55,607 nucleotides of DNA, from assembly GCA_009731375.1 (NCBI GenBank), contig BJOX01000140.1:694292-749898 (forward strand). The letters run 5' to 3'. Positions within the stretch are counted from its first letter, which is position 1, and the number at the start of each line of letters is the position of its first letter. The notes beneath the pieces were generated by a model that ran no database searches, had not been told where the DNA came from, and saw nothing but the letters and a program-made list of their open reading frames with translations. This document shows, piece after piece, positions 24,106 to 55,607 of the stretch. The position numbers and the translations under genes were made by a program. The stretch is from Paulinella micropora (taxonomy: Eukaryota; Cercozoa; Imbricatea; Euglyphida).

Positions 24106-25570
24106 TAGACGATCTCGTTGGAATGATTTTGGCCGAGCACATTTTAAATACGCAGCACATCACACACCGTGGCAGAACACCGAGGACATAATTTCAGGTC
24201 ATCCTGACACATGAATGGATATTTATTTCAGGCCACAATCAAAAAACTGGATTTCAGGTCATCCTGACACCCTGGCATATGAATGGTTATTTATTTAACC
24301 CTTAACCGGCAATCCACATTTGTGGTTTAAAACCACATTTGTGGATCTTGTGGATTATTCAAGTTTTTAAGCCCCAAATGTGGCAATATTAGCAGTACTT
24401 TGTTTGTATTAAATACTTCTGTCATATTTAAGCGAACTATCAAAAAAAACCGCTCATTAATAACGTCAAAGGTCGTTTTAATCAACCAATAATTGGCTGC
24501 ATCCTGGCTTGCGCTGGAGCGACGAAGGTGTTGCGTGTGTGCCACGCGAAACAATGACCGGTACGGCAAAAAAAGAAGCGGCAATGGGAGCAGTAAGCAC
24601 GGCCCGGCGGGTACGCTTCCTTATATGTNNNNNNNNNNCTCCCTCCCAAAAAAAAAATGTCACGGAATAAAGTTGCTGTTTCAATAAATGCAAATATTAA
24701 CTAACTTGATGATTGCCACCGGCGAATCATGAGTCATATCATGATTATTATTCAGTAATATTAATATTAATATAAGCCGCCGCTGACTCTGTTTAATTTG
24801 GCAGAAAGATTTTCTCAAAAAGAGAAGTTCAAAGTGGCGGCTTTGGACTAAACCAGACAAGGTGACCACTCCAACACAAGTTTGGAGTCAAATTGCGAAC
24901 GCCGGCCCCACCAACTTTTGTCGGGCTCGGAAAGTTCAAGTTCACGATCAAGTTGTCATAGCCTCCGACCGGAAAATGTACGGGTTTTCAAAATATGGTA
25001 TACTGACCAGATTTTTTTTCAAAACCGTCCATGATGCCACGGTCTCGACTGTTCACCTCCGACACATGCTCAGTTTCTCAGCGGCGCGCAAAAAGTCTGT
25101 TCATACTTCGGAAAGAGTGATGAATGAGGTTCCGAACTCAATACATTGATCACAAGAAACAAATGTATTGATTTTTTTCTCAAGTTAATAAATAGTATAT
25201 TTCGACCTAGAAAACTTCCCTGCGTAACGCAAACTAGATAAAAACTCTGCCAGTGCGCACTGTCATGACTGGTAGTAACCGTCACCTGACTCAGGCTGGC
25301 ACTCAATGGTTATTGTCCGATCATGAGTCTCCGTGGCAATGCCAATAATGCTCGCTACGTCCCTTACGCTTATTGACTAGAACTATTTGACTATACTAAT
25401 AAAATACGCCCCACTGATAAAAGCGATTACTAACGGTAAACGTAATCAAGTTAACCGGGGCTTCTAACGGATCCCGGCCAGCCAACCTCTGCATGTCTGA
25501 AATGAGCTAGACTGGCCGCAGTATGAACCGCTTGCGTGAGTCCCTGAAGGTAATCATGTTCAGCTATTAG
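24106..25570. other. Unique intergenic sequence, no convincing gene
   Basis: A direct repeat of about 40 nt (ATTTCAGGTCATCCTGACAC..) occurs at 24191 and 24251. A symmetrical CCACATTTGTGG pair lies around 24316-24345. A 10-N gap lies at 24629-24638. A 95-codon plus frame at 24862-25149 has no domain and no splice support. The segment may hold the 3' flank of the hydrolase and a promoter for something outside my recognition. Confidence 0.5.
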
Positions 25571-25572
25571 AA

Positions 25573-25575
25573 TAC

Positions 25576-25655
<80 letters not shown>

Positions 25656-25658
25656 GTA

Positions 25659-25690
<32 letters not shown>
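25573..25690. repeat. (AAT)n array
   Basis: A trinucleotide array of about 118 bp abutting the family-E repeat. Confidence 0.95.
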
Positions 25691-25693
<3 letters not shown>

Positions 25694-26107
25694 ATATCCG
25701 AGTGAGGCGTACTGATGCAGCTAATGGCATATCCTCAACGGACATAAGCCTCCAATACCCTTGTTCGAGGTCCTCCACCCCCCCGTGTCAGTCTCTCGCC
25801 TGATGATCGGGGCCACCGATGGAGCTCCTGAGGGCAAGACTGCACTAAGCCGAGGTTATTCCGCAGTCCCAGCAACCTCTTGCAAGACGTCACCGAATGT
25901 GCAAGTGCATACACCAAGCGCGGTTGCTAGAGCTGCCTCGAAACCCCACCCATAACAATCTGGTGTCTGCTGGGTCCTGGGCTATCAACCAGCATATGCG
26001 GAGTTTAAGATCTTTTACGCGCGCAACGACCCTCCTCCCCAGCATCTACCACCAAAGGGTTATGAGTTGGCGTCACAGTTTAACGCCTTGAGGCCATTGG
26101 GCTGAAC
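25691..26107 (-). repeat. Dispersed repeat family E with (ATT)n tail
   Basis: About 415 bp of unique sequence between AAT arrays. An inverted partner lies at 52216-52517. In both, the same end (CGCCTCA..GATATAGT on the minus strand here) runs into (ATT)n, as expected of a retroposed element whose 3' tail or target is an ATT microsatellite. Frames of 60 codons exist but are not convincing. Confidence 0.75.
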
Positions 26108-26186
<79 letters not shown>

Positions 26187-26399
26187 GTAATAATAATCAT
26201 AATCATAATTAAATAATAATAATAGTGTATCTCCTGCCAATTGCTGAGCCAAAAGGCCATGTGCATCCAGTCCTCCATTCCATGAGGAAAGTCTCCACAC
26301 CAATCGGTGGAATAAAGGAAGTGACGGCATAGAACATTACTCTAGGAGCTTTATACCAATCAGCCCATGGAAAGGACCGATGGCCTATGTACTCCCTTA

Positions 26400-26474
<75 letters not shown>

Positions 26475-26485
26475 GTAATAATAGA

Positions 26486-26516
<31 letters not shown>

Positions 26517-26564
26517 GTAACTTACTAAGTTAATAATAATAATAATAATAATAGTAACTTACTA

Positions 26565-26599
<35 letters not shown>

Positions 26600-26657
26600 T
26601 TAATAATATTATTATTAATAATAATAATAATATTAATAATATTATTATTAATAATAA

Positions 26658-26689
<32 letters not shown>

Positions 26690-26815
26690 ATGATAATAAA
26701 TATATTATACATGTATATATGTATATATATTAATAATAAATATATATGTACATATATATGTATGTATATATATATATGTATATACATATATATATATATA
26801 TATATAAAGTTGTAT
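26108..26815. repeat. (AAT)n arrays around a 175-bp unique island, then (TA)n
   Basis: AAT arrays (26108-26225, 26400-26700), with an unclassified unique island at 26226-26399 and AT-rich TATATG sequence at 26700-26812. A short block TAGTAACTTACTAAGTTAATAA is repeated near 26515 and 26550. Nothing coding. Confidence 0.88.
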
Positions 26816-27286
<471 letters not shown>

Positions 27287-27421
27287 TTTCAAGGATAACA
27301 TCTCATGCCCTTAAGCAAGGACCCCGCCGCATTTCAAGGATAACATCTCATGCCCTTAAGCAAGGACCCCGCCGCATTTCAAGGATAACATCTCATGCCC
27401 TTAAGCAAGGACCCCGCCGCA
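27287..27421. repeat. 45-bp minisatellite, three identical copies
   Basis: Three consecutive, apparently identical 45-bp units (starting TTTCAAGGATAACATCTC, ending GACCCCGCCGCA) at 27287, 27332 and 27377. They lie about 100 bp beyond the stop codon of the large minus-strand gene, so they may be in its 3' untranslated region. Confidence 0.95.
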
Positions 27422-27523
27422 TTGTTATTACGCACTGGCAAAGGAGTTGGCAAATGTGTCACGGTCTCTTGACAGTTCTTTCGGAGCGGCTCAGTCGCCG
27501 TTTCCGAGGCTTTGCAGCGATCG

Positions 27524-51990
<24,467 letters not shown>

Positions 51991-52215
51991 NNNNNNNNNN
52001 NNNNNNNNNNNNNNNNNNNNNNNNNNNNNNNNNNNNNNNNNNNNNNNNNNNNNNNNNNNNNNNNNNNNNNNNNNNNNNNNNNNNNNNNNNNNNNNNNNNN
52101 NNNNNNNNNNNNNNNNNNNNNNNNNNNNNNNNNNNNNNNNNNNNNNNNNNNNNNNNNNNNNNNNNNNNNNNNNNNNNNNNNNNNNNNNNNNNNNNNNNNN
52201 NNNNNNNNNNNNNNN
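51991..52215. other. Assembly gap (225 N)
   Basis: Lies between GATA array and the family-E copy. Confidence 0.99.
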
Positions 52216-52517
52216 AACTCCGCATATGCTGGTTGATAGCCCAGGACCCAGCAGACACCAGATTGTTATGGGTGGGGTTTCGAGGCAGCTCTAGCAACCG
52301 CGCTTGGTGTATGCACTTGCACATTCGGTGACGTCTTGCAAGAGGTTGCTGGGACTGCGGAATAACCTCGGCTTAGTGCAGTCTTGCCCTCAGGAGCTCC
52401 ATCGGTGGCCCCGATCATCAGGCGAGAGACTGACATGGGGGGGTGGAGGACCTCGAACAAGGGTATTGGAGGCTTATGTCCGTTGAGGATATGCCATTAG
52501 CTGCATCAGTACGCCTC
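52216..52517 (+). repeat. Dispersed repeat family E, copy 2 (inverted relative to copy 1)
   Basis: Reverse complement of about 300 bp of 25691-26000, with few differences. The end GCCTCAGATATAGT runs into (ATT)n exactly as in copy 1. Confidence 0.82.
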
Positions 52518-52525
52518 AGATATAG

Positions 52526-52609
<84 letters not shown>

Positions 52610-52793
52610 GGGTCGCAAGACTGACAGGTAACTTGGGTCAATTTTCACGGAAAAATGTCCAACCTAAAAATAAAAATATGTTTCTGCTAAAATTTTACTT
52701 TAGATTTTTTTCACAGCTTAATCTTCGTCTCGCGTGGCCTACGGCTATCTATCTATTTATCTGTCTATCTATCTATCTATCTGACTGTCTGTG

Positions 52794-52830
<37 letters not shown>

Positions 52831-52935
52831 GTCTATCTATCTATCTATCTACCTATCTACCTATCTACCTACATACCTACCTACCTACCTACCTACCTAT
52901 CTATCTATCTATCTATCTATCTATCCATCTATCAG
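52518..52935. repeat. ATT array, 120-bp unique island, then plus-strand CTAT/CTAC array
   Basis: ATT/CATT (52518-52608), an unclassified AT-rich island (52609-52744), then CTAT with CTAC (52745-52934) ending in the acceptor ATCTATCAG. Confidence 0.9.
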
Positions 52936-53052
52936 GGCGATCGATCGTCGATGGAAGATGAAAGTGTCTTCTTGCCAGACTTGCACTTCCTACCCACAGC
53001 TGAGAACAAAGGCGATAATAACAAGACAGGGGACAGCAAACCGGATAACAAG
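52936..53052 (+). CDS. Isolated plus-strand exon, hydrophilic, unknown product
   Basis: A 117-nt exon (39 codons, phase 0 to 0) between acceptor CTATCAG and donor AAG|GTGCGA. It reads [20 protein letters not shown] then [19 protein letters not shown]. Its CTAT-type upstream array is on the same strand, as for other exons here. It lies on the opposite strand to the large gene and between truncated copies of its EGF-like exon. Strongly charged and probably disordered. No family recognised. Confidence 0.45.
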
Positions 53053-53146
53053 GTGCGATATGCAGGCATAGTTAGATAGGTAGGTAGGTAGGTAGATAGG
53101 TAGACGGATAGATAGATAGATAGATAGTAGGTAGGTAGGTAGGTAG

Positions 53147-53199
<53 letters not shown>

Positions 53200-53253
53200 G
53201 GCGATGTAACCATTAGGACACGTACACTTACCTAGAGAAAGAAAAAAAGATAG

Positions 53254-53318
<65 letters not shown>

Positions 53319-53332
53319 CAGATAGATAGATG

Positions 53333-53414
<82 letters not shown>

Positions 53415-53491
53415 AAGATAGATAGANNNNNNNNNNGCGAAGGCGATGTAACCATTAGGACACGTACACTTACCCAGAGATAGATAGATAA

Positions 53492-53557
<66 letters not shown>
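53053..53557. repeat. GATA/GGTA arrays with two truncated EGF-like exon copies
   Basis: GATA arrays, copies of the EGF-like exon start at 53200-53240 and 53437-53480, and a 10-N gap (53427-53436). Confidence 0.9.
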
Positions 53558-53675
53558 GAGATGTCGCAAAGGAATGTAGTCCTTGCAAAGGAACGCAGTT
53601 TCACATCAAACAATAATTTGTGTACTGTGCATGTGTCCGGGATGGGAATCACGGGTAGACTGTGTTCTGGAAAAA
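53558..53675 (-). mobile_element. Family B 3' fragment, cut by gap
   Basis: The first 118 bp of the family B 3' end, with the usual junction, running into N at 53676. A full-length copy could be hidden in the gap. Confidence 0.85.
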
Positions 53676-54123
53676 NNNNNNNNNNNNNNNNNNNNNNNNN
53701 NNNNNNNNNNNNNNNNNNNNNNNNNNNNNNNNNNNNNNNNNNNNNNNNNNNNNNNNNNNNNNNNNNNNNNNNNNNNNNNNNNNNNNNNNNNNNNNNNNNN
53801 NNNNNNNNNNNNNNNNNNNNNNNNNNNNNNNNNNNNNNNNNNNNNNNNNNNNNNNNNNNNNNNNNNNNNNNNNNNNNNNNNNNNNNNNNNNNNNNNNNNN
53901 NNNNNNNNNNNNNNNNNNNNNNNNNNNNNNNNNNNNNNNNNNNNNNNNNNNNNNNNNNNNNNNNNNNNNNNNNNNNNNNNNNNNNNNNNNNNNNNNNNNN
54001 NNNNNNNNNNNNNNNNNNNNNNNNNNNNNNNNNNNNNNNNNNNNNNNNNNNNNNNNNNNNNNNNNNNNNNNNNNNNNNNNNNNNNNNNNNNNNNNNNNNN
54101 NNNNNNNNNNNNNNNNNNNNNNN
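53676..54123. other. Assembly gap (448 N)
   Basis: Starts inside a family-B element and ends in (GA)n/GAAA. Confidence 0.99.
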
Positions 54124-54807
<684 letters not shown>

Positions 54808-54812
<5 letters not shown>

Positions 54813-55252
54813 TGTTTGTTTAATATATGGGCGTGGCATAGCTGTAAAAGCCGTAAGCCTCCTATACTACCCCCGGGCAGGAACTCTCAGCACCTCACAA
54901 ACTGCACACCAACCATCCACTCGGGTTGGTGCCTGTGCCCAGTTCAAGCCGAAAGGTAGCGGTGCCCTTTTGAACTGTACAGAACAGCCACTAAAACACT
55001 CCCCCAGGAGCGTGTGCCATAAGGAAATGATTCACCTTCGAAGCCGAGGTTTCGGGAGTTCACGCTCGTTGTGAGTTACCTTCTACAACCTCGACTTCAT
55101 CAACCCTTTACATCACGGCCCCGGTCGGGAGATGGTCGCCTGTTTTAGCCCTTGCGCAGAGAGCCATCAATGGCGGACACAAAACCGTCGTATAGGGGGG
55201 TTTGGTGTTACGCCGGAGCACTGAGCAGCTGGCCATCTGCATTCCCTCGGGA
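54808..55252 (-). repeat. Dispersed repeat family D, copy 2 (445 bp)
   Basis: Unique sequence between GATA arrays. On the minus strand it ends ATATTAAACAAACATATC and continues as (TATC)n, the same tail type as families A and B. It matches 48048-48440. No coding frame is conserved between the two copies, so it is probably a non-autonomous retroposon. Confidence 0.83.
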
Positions 55253-55401
<149 letters not shown>

Positions 55402-55607
55402 GAGATATCGACTAATGTCAGAAAAAAGGAGCTTCTGATTTCGTCAACCAAGGAAGTCTGTAAAGTATTGACCCGATGCCCAGCTAAGCCGTGATGTTTG
55501 CACGGAAGGGACTGATACAGGCGATACCAAAGCTCCCTAGTACCAGGCGGGGCCAGGGCTCGTTCCATAAAGCGCCCCTTGCAGAACGAGCTCCCACCTC
55601 CATTACA
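55402..55607 (-). repeat. Dispersed repeat family A copy, truncated by window end
   Basis: Standard junction TGAGATATCGACTAATG after GATA. It continues to the window edge. Confidence 0.87.

Noticed and set aside
24862-25149. 95-codon plus-strand frame
   Set aside because: Begins with an ordinary ATG in unique DNA but shows no domain, no codon bias I can see and no splice context. Too weak to list as a gene.

Overview
The window is nuclear DNA from a eukaryote. Its genes have many short exons, with GT-AG splice sites that I could phase by hand. It contains non-LTR and Ty3/Gypsy-type retroelement remnants, and I see no operon, ribosome-binding-site or CRISPR signal. By eye, two thirds or more is simple-sequence DNA: (GATA)n, (GTAT)n, (GTAA)n, (GTAG)n, (GAA)n, (ATT)n and relatives. 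The large protein combining an IPT/TIG domain, cysteine-rich ephrin-receptor-like modules and a polytopic C-terminus is of a kind common in free-living protists (stramenopiles, alveolates, haptophytes). I can say 'microsatellite-rich protist or alga' but not which lineage. Eight runs of N (15767-16609, 24629-24638, 38542-39040, 43115-43636, 47886-48047, 51991-52215, 53427-53436, 53676-54123) show that the assembly is gapped exactly where repeats are worst.

Layout. 1-7.2 kb: CTA, GATA, GTAT and GAA/CAA arrays holding short exon-like fragments and a 195-bp MITE-like element. 7.5-7.6 kb: one minus-strand exon resembling the membrane segment of CCDC47. 8.6-14.1 kb: CTAC arrays, a captured Ty3/Gypsy reverse-transcriptase fragment, a plus-strand exon-like unit and a 3-kb GTAA array. 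14.1-19.4 kb: a family-A repeat, then GATA arrays. 19.4-20.0 kb: two minus-strand exons of a kinesin. 21.0-21.1 kb: a possible small secreted protein (minus). 22.5-23.9 kb: a plus-strand alpha/beta hydrolase gene with a 163-nt near-perfect foldback directly after its stop codon. 24-27.4 kb: unique DNA, ATT arrays and a family-E repeat. 27.5-51.6 kb: a single very large minus-strand gene, of which 14 exons or exon groups can be followed by reading phase. It encodes a cell-surface polytopic protein, and its introns are filled with microsatellites and retroelement copies. 51.6-55.6 kb: more arrays, repeat families and one isolated plus-strand exon.

Two patterns dominate. First, arrays are tied to splice sites. 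On the sense strand, TATC-, CTTA- or CTAC-type pyrimidine-rich arrays run into 3' splice sites. GTAT, GTAA, GTAG or GATA arrays grow out of 5' splice sites. Many exons have truncated copies embedded in the adjacent array: acceptor plus the first 35-45 nt, or the last 35-55 nt plus donor. Second, at least three dispersed repeat families (A, B, D) sit in the same orientation relative to the array, and their minus-strand 3' end runs directly into (TATC)n. Family B encodes the C-terminal zinc-knuckle and RPD...E endonuclease signature of a restriction-like-endonuclease non-LTR retrotransposon. This suggests an element lineage that targets, or is tailed by, TATC microsatellites.
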